A stretch of DNA of 64,000 nucleotides from Thermoflavifilum sp. (GTDB lineage: Bacteria; Bacteroidota; Bacteroidia; Chitinophagales; Chitinophagaceae): the NCBI GenBank assembly GCA_023511875.1, contig JAIMAQ010000008.1, positions 50,466-114,465 of the forward strand, in the 5' to 3' direction. A program made the translations under genes and the position numbers. The notes beneath the pieces are model-generated. The model made no database searches. It saw only the letters and a program-made list of their open reading frames with translations, and was not told where the DNA came from. Numbering within the stretch: the first letter of the stretch is position 1; the number at the start of each line of letters is the position of its first letter. Positions 16,639 through 24,858 of this stretch are shown here, one piece after another.

Positions 16639-19020
16639 ATGCATAAACAAGGCCTTTTAAATCAAGTCATACGAATAACAACACTGATCATAATCTCCAT
16701 CAGCATCACAGTATATGCATTTGCCCAAAACCATCCCATTCGTGAATACTGGCTGACCATCCGTGAAGAGCAAGTAAACAAAGCAGGCAAATGGGTTCGT
16801 GCAATCACCGTAAATGATTCTATTCCAGCACCCACTTTGTATTTTACCGAAGGCGATTCTGCTATTATTCATATCCATAATGAGCTACATGAGCCTTCGT
16901 CTATTCATTGGCATGGCATCTTAATTCCTAACTACTATGATGGAGTGCCATATTTAAGTACACCTCCAATTGCCCCCGGTAAAACGTTTACTGTGCGGTT
17001 TATCATTCGTCAACATGGTACATACTGGTATCATTCTCATTCCATGTTACAGGAGCAAAGTGGATTATACGGAGCTATTGTGATATATCCTAAAGGAAGA
17101 CATCATCACTATGATCAAGAAAAAACCATTGTGCTTTCAGATTGGACAAATGAAAATCCTCATCATATCTTGAACAATCTCAAGAGGAATTTAGAATGGT
17201 ATGCCATTAAAAAAGGGCAAGCACAAAGCTTAAATCGAGTAATTGCGCATCATGGTTTCGCAGAACGGCTCCAAATGGCTTGGCAACGCATGCCACCAAT
17301 GGATGTATCAGATGTATACTACAATGCTTTCTTAGCCAATGGCCAGCGCTCTTTAAGCTATCCAGATGTGCACCCTGGTGAACGTATTCTTGTTCGAATC
17401 ATTGATGGCTCATCGTCTACCTTTTTCCATTTGCAGTTTTCTGGAGGAAATATGCAGATTGTTGCAGCCGATGGACAAGACGTGAAACCTATAGAAGTCA
17501 CTCGAATGCTTATCGGAGTTGCCGAAACCTATGACCTGGTACTTACCATACCAGATACGGGCATGTATGAACTGCGTGCTACTGCACAAGATGGATCGGG
17601 ATACACCTCAGTATATTTTGGAAAAGGTAAACCACATCCTGCACCTACACTTCCTAAGCCAGATCTCTTTCATATGGAAGGCGTAATGATGGAAGGCATG
17701 GCCGGCATGAAAATGAAAATGGATCATATGAACATGCAGATGAGCCAGAAAATGATGGATAGAGAAATGCCTTACATCCAAAAAGCCTACATCGATCGAG
17801 AAGATATCGACATTGGAGGATCAATGAGTATGCATATGCCAGGAATGCATATGGACAACATGGATAATACGAATAATATGAATATGGACGGTATGCACAT
17901 GCATAAGCATGAAATGTATAACAACAAAATGGATAGCACATCCATGAACGGAATGAATAACATGATGCATATGCATACTGAAATGAACCATCCTACATCA
18001 CCCGCACATGTGCAGCAAGATTCTATCATTTTCAATTACGATATGCTGCAAGCCCTTCACCCTACAAGCTTTGATACTCTCCTTCACCCTGTTCGACACC
18101 TGACTTTCAACCTCACAGGCAGCATGTGGCGATACATATGGAGTATCAATGGAAAAACACTATCTGAAAAAGATTCTATTCAAGTAAACCAAGGGGAAAT
18201 TTTGCGGATTACTTTGAACAACCAAACAATGATGTATCACCCTATGCACCTGCATGGCCATTTCTTTCGAGTCATCAATGCCAACGGAAGTTTATCTCCC
18301 TTGAAACACACCGTAATTGTTCCACCCATGCGGTCAATCACCATCGAATTTGCAGCTAACGAATCAGGAAACTGGTTTTTCCATTGCCACATTTTATATC
18401 ATATGATGGCAGGTATGGCCAGAACTTTTCTATACACCAACTATACACCTCCAGATACCATGAAATACTTCCCCATAAAAAAACTTCTCAACGAAGATAA
18501 TCATTGGTTTTTCTGGGGAAACACAACACTGGCCTCGAATATGGCTGAAACATATCTCTCTTATTCTAATCATAAAAATTGGATTCAGGCTAAAGGTAAA
18601 TATGGCTGGAACCATCAACTATATGAAACGGAAGCTACATATGAACGCTTCGTGACCCGTTATTTACGCCCTTATGCAGGTATAGTGAGCAGCAATCAAG
18701 ATGAATATTTAAATTACTTTAAAAATTATCCCAATCAAGGAAAACAGATTCCTTCTACAGATACGCGTGGCATTATAGGTGTACGTTATTTATTGCCACT
18801 ACTCTTAAATGCAGACCTTCGAATCGACACACGTGCTCATGTGAGATTTACCCTGAGTGGCGAAACCTGGGTATTCCCAAGGGTATGGTTAAATTATATG
18901 GTGAATACCGACAAAGAATGGGATATACATGTTGAAGGTATGATCAATCAGTATATTTCTTTAACGGCTGGCTATCATTCAGATTATAAATGGGGAGGAG
19001 GCTTGCTGTTGAGATTCTAA
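16639..19020 (+). CDS. Multicopper oxidase with Met-rich insert, fused to a CopB-like outer-membrane domain
   Basis: A 793 aa exported protein (signal peptide about 10-30). Three cupredoxin domains occupy about 31-600. The copper ligands are all present: HWHG at 90-93, HSH at 132-134, HPMHLHGH at 534-541, and HCHILYH at 582-588 with type-1 Cys583 and probable axial Met593. Residues about 343-450 form a loop of about 30 methionines plus histidines and aspartates, as in CopA/PcoA/CueO copper-binding inserts. The last about 180 residues resemble the CopB/PcoB barrel and end in LLLRF, a terminal aromatic typical of outer-membrane proteins. It probably oxidises Cu(I) at the outer membrane. The fused state is unlike the separate CopA and CopB of proteobacteria. 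Confidence 0.85.
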   Translation: MHKQGLLNQVIRITTLIIISISITVYAFAQNHPIREYWLTIREEQVNKAGKWVRAITVNDSIPAPTLYFTEGDSAIIHIHNELHEPSSIHWHGILIPNYYDGVPYLSTPPIAPGKTFTVRFIIRQHGTYWYHSHSMLQEQSGLYGAIVIYPKGRHHHYDQEKTIVLSDWTNENPHHILNNLKRNLEWYAIKKGQAQSLNRVIAHHGFAERLQMAWQRMPPMDVSDVYYNAFLANGQRSLSYPDVHPGERILVRIIDGSSSTFFHLQFSGGNMQIVAADGQDVKPIEVTRMLIGVAETYDLVLTIPDTGMYELRATAQDGSGYTSVYFGKGKPHPAPTLPKPDLFHMEGVMMEGMAGMKMKMDHMNMQMSQKMMDREMPYIQKAYIDREDIDIGGSMSMHMPGMHMDNMDNTNNMNMDGMHMHKHEMYNNKMDSTSMNGMNNMMHMHTEMNHPTSPAHVQQDSIIFNYDMLQALHPTSFDTLLHPVRHLTFNLTGSMWRYIWSINGKTLSEKDSIQVNQGEILRITLNNQTMMYHPMHLHGHFFRVINANGSLSPLKHTVIVPPMRSITIEFAANESGNWFFHCHILYHMMAGMARTFLYTNYTPPDTMKYFPIKKLLNEDNHWFFWGNTTLASNMAETYLSYSNHKNWIQAKGKYGWNHQLYETEATYERFVTRYLRPYAGIVSSNQDEYLNYFKNYPNQGKQIPSTDTRGIIGVRYLLPLLLNADLRIDTRAHVRFTLSGETWVFPRVWLNYMVNTDKEWDIHVEGMINQYISLTAGYHSDYKWGGGLLLRF

Positions 19021-19487
19021 CAGATAGCTGCCCATCTCTATTTATATCATGTACATTTGATTATTACTTATTGATCAAGGCCTTAGTGATAATCAATAAA
19101 CGGTAAATAGGGAATCTGCTCGCTTATCTCATATGGTCTGTAGCTTACAATCAATATCCGCTCGCTATTGATCTGATGATTGCCTATTGTTCAATAGCTG
19201 GGCGGATATTTTCTATCCCTATTGGATGGTTCATGTTTTTTAAATAGGTAATTGATTTTCACAGATAAAAGAAACTGTTTCAACTATCAATTTGTATCCA
19301 TTATCTCCCTGATGCATTGACAAGCTATTCATCAATAAATTGATCTTTCATTTAAGTAAATACCCCCTAAAATAGATCACCCTAAATTTTTCCGCTTTGG
19401 GATAATTTTTTTCCTGATTCAGACAATCAAATAAATCCCACATCTTTTTCTTTGCCTAAAATTTTTTGAGAATTTAAACCAACTGCA
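19021..19487. other. Non-coding gap between the oxidase and the outer-membrane protein gene
   Basis: A 467-base AT-rich stretch with no credible reading frame. It holds the long hairpin at 19153-19210 and a weaker pairing of TTATTGAT with ATCAATAA near 19066-19097. I found no good promoter match immediately before 19488. Confidence 0.5.
19153..19210 (+). terminator. Long imperfect hairpin, terminator-like or structured leader
   Basis: AATATCCGC (19153-19161) pairs with GCGGATATT (19202-19210), and GCTATTGA (19164-19171) with TCAATAGC (19191-19198), separated by a small TC/TGG internal loop. That makes 17 base pairs around a 19-base loop. Only a short T run follows, so termination of the oxidase transcript is possible but not certain. 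Confidence 0.4.
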
Positions 19488-20285
19488 ATGAAAAAGAGTA
19501 TTTTTATCCTGCTAACATTCTCTGCATTTGTCGCGCCTGCTCTGGCACAAGACCGTATATTTACTTATACTTATCAGTCAAACGTATTAACCCCTAAAGA
19601 GCGAGAAATAGAAATCTGGAATACTTTCCACTTTCGCCGGGAAAATTTTTATCGGGCTTTTCAAAACAAAGTGGAATATGAAACCGGTATCGCCAGAAAT
19701 CTTCAATCGGCCTTCTACTTCATTGTCAATACCAGCAATGGATATAACTTAAATCAAGACTCCTCACTCAGTTCCTCTACTTCTATATCCTTCGCCAATG
19801 AATGGAAGTGGAAGCTTAGTGACCCTGTAGCTAATGCTATCGGTAGTGCATTGTATACCGAAATAGAATTATCTAAAGATGAGTTTGAATGGGAAAATAA
19901 AATTATTTTGGACAAGAAAATAGGAAGAAACACCATGGCTTTAAACCTGGTAGGAACGTATGAAAATGAAAAAGAATTAGAAGCGAAATTGCTCGAAAAT
20001 GAGAAAGTGTTTAAAGGAGAATTCGATTTTGGTTATGCATATTTCCTTGGCAAGGGATTTAACATAGGATTTGAATTAAGAAATGTGAATAGAATTGAAC
20101 ATGGAAACCTAGAATACTCGACCTTTTTTGCAGGACCTGTGTTTTCTTATTTCCGAGAAGGATTCTGGATTAATCTTACCATATTGCCACAGATCAAAGC
20201 TTTTAAAGGCGCCACCGACAATGAATTGGAATTGAAGCATCACGAAAAAATAGAAACTCGCCTTATGTTTTCCTTTGCTTTATAA
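19488..20285 (+). CDS. Uncharacterised outer-membrane beta-barrel-like protein
   Basis: A 265 aa protein with a standard signal peptide (cleavage at LA-Q near residue 21) and alternating amphipathic strands throughout, for example YTYQSNVLTPKEREIEIW and FDFGYAYFLGKGFNIGFELR. It ends in MFSFAL. The pattern suggests a monomeric barrel of ten or more strands; it may belong to a domain-of-unknown-function family of Bacteroidota outer-membrane proteins, perhaps DUF6662, which I cannot confirm. The cytochrome c lipoprotein gene starts 11 bases after its stop, so the two are likely one transcript. A porin or scaffold for outer-membrane electron transfer is a guess from that pairing. Confidence 0.6.
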   Translation: MKKSIFILLTFSAFVAPALAQDRIFTYTYQSNVLTPKEREIEIWNTFHFRRENFYRAFQNKVEYETGIARNLQSAFYFIVNTSNGYNLNQDSSLSSSTSISFANEWKWKLSDPVANAIGSALYTEIELSKDEFEWENKIILDKKIGRNTMALNLVGTYENEKELEAKLLENEKVFKGEFDFGYAYFLGKGFNIGFELRNVNRIEHGNLEYSTFFAGPVFSYFREGFWINLTILPQIKAFKGATDNELELKHHEKIETRLMFSFAL

Positions 20286-20295
20286 ATGTTCCTTC

Positions 20296-20598
20296 ATGAA
20301 AAAAACTATATCCATTATAGCCATCATGATGGTACTATACGCTTGTGCTAGCAAATTGTATGTACCTTCTGCGGTAAATGTAGAAAAGGCAAAGAGGCTG
20401 AATCCAGCAATCACGGAAAATCAACTCAAAGTCGCACGCAGCCTATATATTTCCCACTGTAGTAGCTGCCATAACCTACATTTGCCTCATGAATATACAC
20501 GAGATCAATGGATAGATATCCTGAATAAAATGCAGCCTAAAGCAAAGATCACAGACCAACAAAAGGCTTTGTTACTCATTTATTTAACGAGTGAATAA
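20296..20598 (+). CDS. Monohaem cytochrome c lipoprotein
   Basis: A 100 aa protein. The N-terminus is a lipoprotein signal (MKKTISIIAIMMVLYAC, lipid on Cys17). One haem-binding motif CSSCH lies at 55-59, and Met79 is a candidate axial ligand. The fold resembles a small class I cytochrome. It would be anchored in the outer or inner membrane facing the periplasm and accept or donate electrons. The start is set at this ATG because it gives a clean lipobox; a frame open 21 bases further upstream overlaps the previous gene. It is coupled to the barrel gene at 19488. Confidence 0.78.
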   Translation: MKKTISIIAIMMVLYACASKLYVPSAVNVEKAKRLNPAITENQLKVARSLYISHCSSCHNLHLPHEYTRDQWIDILNKMQPKAKITDQQKALLLIYLTSE

Positions 20599-20765
20599 TT
20601 TGTAAAATATATTTTCGTCATCATCATTAAATGATAAAATGGCTATGATTTATCGCCAAATAAAGATATCTACGATATCTATTCTACATTGATCAATTTA
20701 ACTTAAAAAATATATTCAACAGATTACTGAAAATGTGGAGTGATTAAGGAGAACTTTTTCAAATA

Positions 20766-20882
20766 ATGGCTAAATACTCACAACAATTCCAGCAGCCAAT
20801 TTTGTGTTTTGATATTTTTAAGAGATTGCATGAGCACCAGGGGTATAGAAAAAAGGAAACATGGCTGCATATTTCCCAATAA
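20766..20882 (+). CDS. Possible 38-residue small protein
   Basis: A short open frame beginning MAKYSQQFQQP and ending ETWLHISQ. It is preceded by AAGGAG 19 to 14 bases upstream, too far for a normal ribosome site. It has a mixed, protein-like composition with a basic helix-like centre (FKRLHEHQGYRKK). No family is recognised. It could be the remnant of a decayed gene or chance. Confidence 0.2.
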   Translation: MAKYSQQFQQPILCFDIFKRLHEHQGYRKKETWLHISQ

Positions 20883-21064
20883 TTGAAAATAAAAGTGTAA
20901 AATGACTTTTTCAAAATATTGTACTCAGTTTATTATGTATAAATCTGAAATATAAAAATTTAACCAATAATGACATGACTGACCATATGCATAGCCCATA
21001 GAAATATAGGATAACATTTGCTCCGTAAGCTGATTTTTTGTTTTAACTTTATCTTACAAAAAAG

Positions 21065-21072
21065 TATGTTTG
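21065..21072 (+). promoter_or_regulatory. Putative -7 element before the DUF721 gene
   Basis: TATGTTTG followed by CC matches TAnnTTTG. TTTG at 21037-21040 is a possible -33 box, with a 24-base spacer that is longer than usual. It is 80 bases before the start. Confidence 0.35.
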
Positions 21073-21151
21073 CCTTTTTATAATTCCTTCTAGCAAGGAA
21101 TGGAAAAGTTAACTGAGTAAGTTGCAGCTGATCAGTAATAAACATAAAAAT

Positions 21152-21445
21152 ATGCAGATGAAAAGTCATGAACTTTCACTCGGAGAAGCCTTAAAAATTT
21201 TCTTAAACAAAAGCCCCATGCGGCATAAGCTCAATGAGGCACGCGTGAAACAGCTATGGGAAGAGCTTATGGGTAAAGCAATCACTAAGTTTACAGATGA
21301 TATACAACTTCACGACAGCAGGCTGATCATTACTACGCATGTGGCGCCCTTAAAACAAGAGTTAATGTATTCTCGGGAGAAAATCAAGCAACTCTTCAAT
21401 GAGGCACTTCAAGAACAGTTGATCGAAGAAGTGATTATTCGTTGA
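21152..21445 (+). CDS. DUF721 domain protein (DciA-like)
   Basis: A 97 aa protein with the DUF721 pattern: LGEALKIFLNKSPMRHKLNEARVKQLWEELMG, then a strand region ITTHVAPLKQELMYSREKIKQLFNEAL. In actinobacteria and proteobacteria the DUF721 protein DciA loads the replicative helicase, but Bacteroidota members are much shorter and usually lie right after recF; whether they share that role is unproven. Start could be 21152 (MQMKSHEL) or 21158. The last 11 bases overlap the convergent BT_3928-type gene. Confidence 0.82.
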   Translation: MQMKSHELSLGEALKIFLNKSPMRHKLNEARVKQLWEELMGKAITKFTDDIQLHDSRLIITTHVAPLKQELMYSREKIKQLFNEALQEQLIEEVIIR

Positions 21446-22553
21446 GTAAGCCCGAAAACCGGCTGGTATCGGGAATATCTAGGTACGACCACTTGCCCTT
21501 TACTACCCCTTGCTTTAACAAAATCATACATGGATCGGTACGTGCCATCGTCTTCAATACCGTAACGTCGCCAACCAAAAAGGGAAACTGAAGCCGATGC
21601 TGTTGTATAAACCCTTTCAGATGTGCTGCAGAAGTTACGCCATATATATGTAAGGGATAATGTTGAGCAAAACTTTGCAGAGCTCGCATGGCATGATCCC
21701 ATCCATTATGTGCCTTATCGGGATGGTTGACTATAAACAAGATTACGGGCAATGAATCGTGCAATACTTCTTGTGTAACATCTTTGCCATCGAGTGTCTT
21801 TAATACAAAATCTTGAATAAGTGGAGTGGCATTTCCTTTTTTTACCAATCGAGTTTCACGTTTTACAAAATGCCAGCTGGTATCTTGCCAGGGAAAATTA
21901 TCTTCTGTGAACGTTTTTTGTTGGCCATTTTTTTCATAAATCAGTTCGGTAACGTATTGATCAGGAGTAGATCCTGGTGGGGATTGCATTTCTTGAATGA
22001 TGTTTTTTCCTACTGCATAAGGTAAGCAATCCACTATTGGCAAATGTCGTAATACATATACCTGAAGGGCAATCACCGCAAGGCCTGCAAACCAGGTAAT
22101 TGGCCCACTTAAATTATGCCAGAGTGGACGAATATGTTTTCGCTCTACGAATAAAAAGATAATCAACACCAATAATACTACATCTTTCCAAAAGGTTGCT
22201 GCATCGCTAATAGGTACACAATCTCCAAAACATCCACATTCTTGCACCTTACCCGTAAACCAGGCAAATCCAGTGAGAAAAGTAAACAACAGAATAAATA
22301 ACAATAAAATCACTGCAAACAGTCGTGCATGATATCCGAGTAAAATAGCTACACCAGAAACCGTTTCGATAAGAATCAATATCACACTCAACGCATCAGA
22401 AAATGGATTTAAAAAGGGCACATGTAAAGCCACAAAAAATTCTTGCATCTTATAAGATAATCCCAGAGGATCATTGGCCTTGAGCAATCCAGAAAAAAGA
22501 AACGATAACCCCACTATTATGCGTGTGAATGCAAGCAATATTTTTTTCATCAT
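21435..22553 (-). CDS. BT_3928 family DoxX-like membrane protein with thioredoxin-like tail
   Basis: A 372 aa protein. Residues 1-150 are a DoxX-type four-helix membrane domain (FSGLLKANDPLG, then AWFTGKVQECGCFGDCVP with conserved cysteines). One further membrane helix lies near 155-170, and a periplasmic thioredoxin-like domain fills about 230-372, without a CxxC. It belongs to the BT_3928 family, whose function is unknown; redox or quinone-linked disulfide chemistry is suggested by relatives. The start overlaps the DUF1599 stop by four bases, so translation is coupled. The same pair next to folP is conserved in the phylum. Confidence 0.82.
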   Translation of the reverse strand: MMKKILLAFTRIIVGLSFLFSGLLKANDPLGLSYKMQEFFVALHVPFLNPFSDALSVILILIETVSGVAILLGYHARLFAVILLLFILLFTFLTGFAWFTGKVQECGCFGDCVPISDAATFWKDVVLLVLIIFLFVERKHIRPLWHNLSGPITWFAGLAVIALQVYVLRHLPIVDCLPYAVGKNIIQEMQSPPGSTPDQYVTELIYEKNGQQKTFTEDNFPWQDTSWHFVKRETRLVKKGNATPLIQDFVLKTLDGKDVTQEVLHDSLPVILFIVNHPDKAHNGWDHAMRALQSFAQHYPLHIYGVTSAAHLKGFIQQHRLQFPFLVGDVTVLKTMARTDPCMILLKQGVVKGKWSYLDIPDTSRFSGLLNE

Positions 22554-23095
22554 ACCTGCTGTTTAATTAATGCAAATACAGCATAATTCAAAATATCTTG
22601 AAAATTACTAGCAATATGTTCTTTGATATCGGGTTGTGCATCTCGGCTAAGCATTTGGCGAATACGCAATAGTTTAGTCAAAATTAAATCTACAAACGAT
22701 TCCATACTCATCTCACGCCAGGCCTCTCCATAATCATGATTTTTTTTCATCATCAATTCTTGTGTTTGCTTGACCACCATATCATAATGTTGTAAAGCCT
22801 CTTCCATCGGCAAGTCAATACGTTCATCGCCCTCGAGCTTAAATTGAATCAAAGCAATGATTGCATAGTTAACTATGGCAACCCATTCATCGTGCACTGT
22901 TTCTGGAATTTCTTGATGCTGCTTTTCCTGGATGGTGCGGATGCGATAAGCCTTGATGTATATTTGATCGGCGATAGAAATGGTTCGAAGTACACGCCAG
23001 GAAGTGCCATATTGTTGAATTTTTTCGGCAAATACTTGTCGGCAATGGGCAATGGCTGCCCGATAAGCAATAAGCGTATGATTTTTTTCAGTCAT
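22550..23095 (-). CDS. DUF1599 domain protein
   Basis: A 181 aa mainly helical protein made of two similar halves, each with a (K)xYGxxWR core: IQQYGTSWRVLR near 27-38 and NHDYGEAWREMS near 129-140, followed in both by a hydrophobic helix (IADQIYIKAYRIRTI and FVDLILTKLLRIRQM). This duplication is typical of DUF1599. The family has been proposed to act on nucleotides, but no activity is established. It is divergent from folP with only 55 bases between them and coupled to the BT_3928-type gene. Confidence 0.82.
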   Translation of the reverse strand: MTEKNHTLIAYRAAIAHCRQVFAEKIQQYGTSWRVLRTISIADQIYIKAYRIRTIQEKQHQEIPETVHDEWVAIVNYAIIALIQFKLEGDERIDLPMEEALQHYDMVVKQTQELMMKKNHDYGEAWREMSMESFVDLILTKLLRIRQMLSRDAQPDIKEHIASNFQDILNYAVFALIKQQV

Positions 23096-23150
23096 AATAT
23101 CGCAAATACCCGATGAAAATGTAAACTTGCAAAAAACACCAAAGGTTTAG

Positions 23151-24008
23151 ATGGCCAAAAATACAGTTTTCCCACATACCTGGACGTTAAACTGTGCAGG
23201 ACGTTTGTTGGTGATTCGCCCGCCACTAGTGATGGGGATTATCAATATCACCACCGATTCATTTTATGCGGGAAGTCGGCATAGCCAAATCGATGATATC
23301 TTGTTTACTACGGAGCGTATGCTGAACGACGGCGCCACGCTCATTGATCTAGGTGCGCAAAGCACACGGCCTGGGGCAAAAAGCCTATCGGCCGATGAAG
23401 AGCTGCAACGCCTCCTGCCTGCTCTTGAAGCCCTCACACATCGCTTTCCTCAAGCCTTTTTTTCGGTAGATACTTATTATGCAAGAGTGGCACGCTACGC
23501 CGTTGAAGCCGGAGCTGCCCTGATCAACGATATCAGCGCTGGCCAAATGGATACAGACATGATCCCTACCGTAGCCACTCTCGGCGTACCTTACGTGATC
23601 ATGCACATGCAAGGCACACCAGCCACCATGCAAATAGATCCACGATATGAAGATGTTACAAAAGAAATATTGGAATTTTTTATTCAAAAAATATCACAAT
23701 GCCGTAAGGCTGGTATACATGATTTGATAATTGACCCTGGATTTGGCTTTGGAAAAACAATAACACATAATTATCAATTGTTACATCATCTTCATGTGTT
23801 TCAGGTGACGGGCTTGCCTCTGCTGGTTGGGCTATCGAGAAAATCAATGATCTACCGTGTGCTCCAATCCTCTCCAGAGGAAGCTTTAAATGGAACCACC
23901 GCGTTGCATATGCTGGCATTGGAACAAGGAGCTGCTATTTTACGTGTGCATGATGTACGCGAAGCTGTTGAAGTCATCAAGCTCTGGCAATATTATCACG
24001 AATGCTGA
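23151..24008 (+). CDS. folP: Dihydropteroate synthase
   Basis: Condenses p-aminobenzoate with hydroxymethyl-dihydropterin diphosphate to give dihydropteroate for folate synthesis. At 285 aa it has normal length. Conserved segments: MGIINITTDSFYAGSR (the first sulfonamide-site loop), GATLIDLGAQSTRPGA, SVDTYY, AGAALINDIS, MHMQGTPATMQ, LIIDPGFGFGKT and GLSRKSMI. It leads a run with cdaA, a DCC protein and a GH13 protein. A TAAACTTG sequence, one base off the -7 consensus, lies 20 bases before the start. Nothing unusual in the active site. Confidence 0.96.
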   Translation: MAKNTVFPHTWTLNCAGRLLVIRPPLVMGIINITTDSFYAGSRHSQIDDILFTTERMLNDGATLIDLGAQSTRPGAKSLSADEELQRLLPALEALTHRFPQAFFSVDTYYARVARYAVEAGAALINDISAGQMDTDMIPTVATLGVPYVIMHMQGTPATMQIDPRYEDVTKEILEFFIQKISQCRKAGIHDLIIDPGFGFGKTITHNYQLLHHLHVFQVTGLPLLVGLSRKSMIYRVLQSSPEEALNGTTALHMLALEQGAAILRVHDVREAVEVIKLWQYYHEC

Positions 24009-24042
24009 ATAGAAATCACTACTTTCGCAAATAAAGCATCAC

Positions 24043-24858
24043 ATGAACTGGAGCATATATGTGTTTGGTGAACACATCCGAATCCTCAATATCCTGGATG
24101 TGCTTATTGTGGCTTTTTTGATATATGAGTTGTATCGCCTGTTGCGTGGAAGCTTGGCGTTTTATATTTTACTCGGACTCATTGTGGTATACCTGACTTT
24201 TTTATTGGTTAGGTACCTGCAAATGCCTTTACTCACTGATATCTTCCAAAGCATATTGAGTGTAGGTGTCATTGCATTGATTGTGATCTTTCAACCCGAG
24301 ATCAGGCGCTTCTTATTGATGATTGGTAAAAACACACCCTTTGCCAGAGATGGTTTTCTCAAAAATTTTTCATGGCCATTCTTTCAAAAGATAAAAGAAA
24401 ACGATGAAGAGGAGCACATTATTCAATTTATATTAACGGCCGTGGAAAATATGGCTCATTCTTTCACAGGAGCCTTAATCGTTATCACCAATACTTATAA
24501 ACTACGATTCGATACCACTACTGGAGTACTTATTGATGGACATATCTCTGCTCGTTTAATTGAAAGTATCTTCAAGAAGGGTAGCCCGCTGCACGATGGC
24601 GCGGTAATCATTGCTAACAACCGTATCGTTGCGGCTAAAGTAGTCTTGCCTGTCTCAGAAAATCCAGATCTTCCTCCCCGCATTGGCTTACGTCATCGCT
24701 CAGCAGTTGGTGCTACTGAGCATAGCGATGCGCTAGCCATTGTGGTTTCAGAAGAAAGGGGTACCATTTCTTATGCAAAAGCCGGAAAGTTGTACCAAAA
24801 TGTAACACTGGAAGAACTTCGCGAACAATTGCGGCTGAAAATTGTAGAAAAGCAATGA
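24043..24858 (+). CDS. cdaA: Diadenylate cyclase (CdaA/DacA)
   Basis: Makes the second messenger c-di-AMP from two ATP, at the inner membrane. At 271 aa it shows three transmembrane segments in residues 15-85 and then the DAC domain. The catalytic DGA is at 185-187 (SPLHDGAVII) and RHRS at 217-220, both intact. In other bacteria c-di-AMP controls potassium uptake and cell-wall homeostasis. A folP-cdaA order is frequent in this phylum. TACTTTCG at 24020-24027 differs by one base from the -7 consensus. The stop overlaps the next start by four bases. Confidence 0.95.
   Translation: MNWSIYVFGEHIRILNILDVLIVAFLIYELYRLLRGSLAFYILLGLIVVYLTFLLVRYLQMPLLTDIFQSILSVGVIALIVIFQPEIRRFLLMIGKNTPFARDGFLKNFSWPFFQKIKENDEEEHIIQFILTAVENMAHSFTGALIVITNTYKLRFDTTTGVLIDGHISARLIESIFKKGSPLHDGAVIIANNRIVAAKVVLPVSENPDLPPRIGLRHRSAVGATEHSDALAIVVSEERGTISYAKAGKLYQNVTLEELREQLRLKIVEKQ

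Larger units (their letters stand above)
20599..21121. other. 523-base gap before the DUF721 gene
   Basis: AT-rich and mostly without genes. It contains one short candidate reading frame (20766-20882). A TATGTTTG -7 match at 21065-21072 has a TTTG 24 bases upstream. A leader hairpin is formed by ATTCCTT (21083-21089) and AAGGAAT (21095-21101). The region looks like the right junction of the inserted accessory block. Confidence 0.45.

Noticed and set aside
17654..17941. Minus-strand frame rich in Cys, Tyr and Ser, looking like a metallothionein-type protein
   Set aside because: It is the antisense shadow of the Met/His/Asn-rich loop of the multicopper oxidase; repeated ATG and CAT codons read backwards give Tyr, Cys and His.
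17683..17994. Tandem repeats suspected in the Met-rich stretch
   Set aside because: The similarity comes from repeated ATG, CAT and AAT codons; no regular period or longer repeated unit is present.
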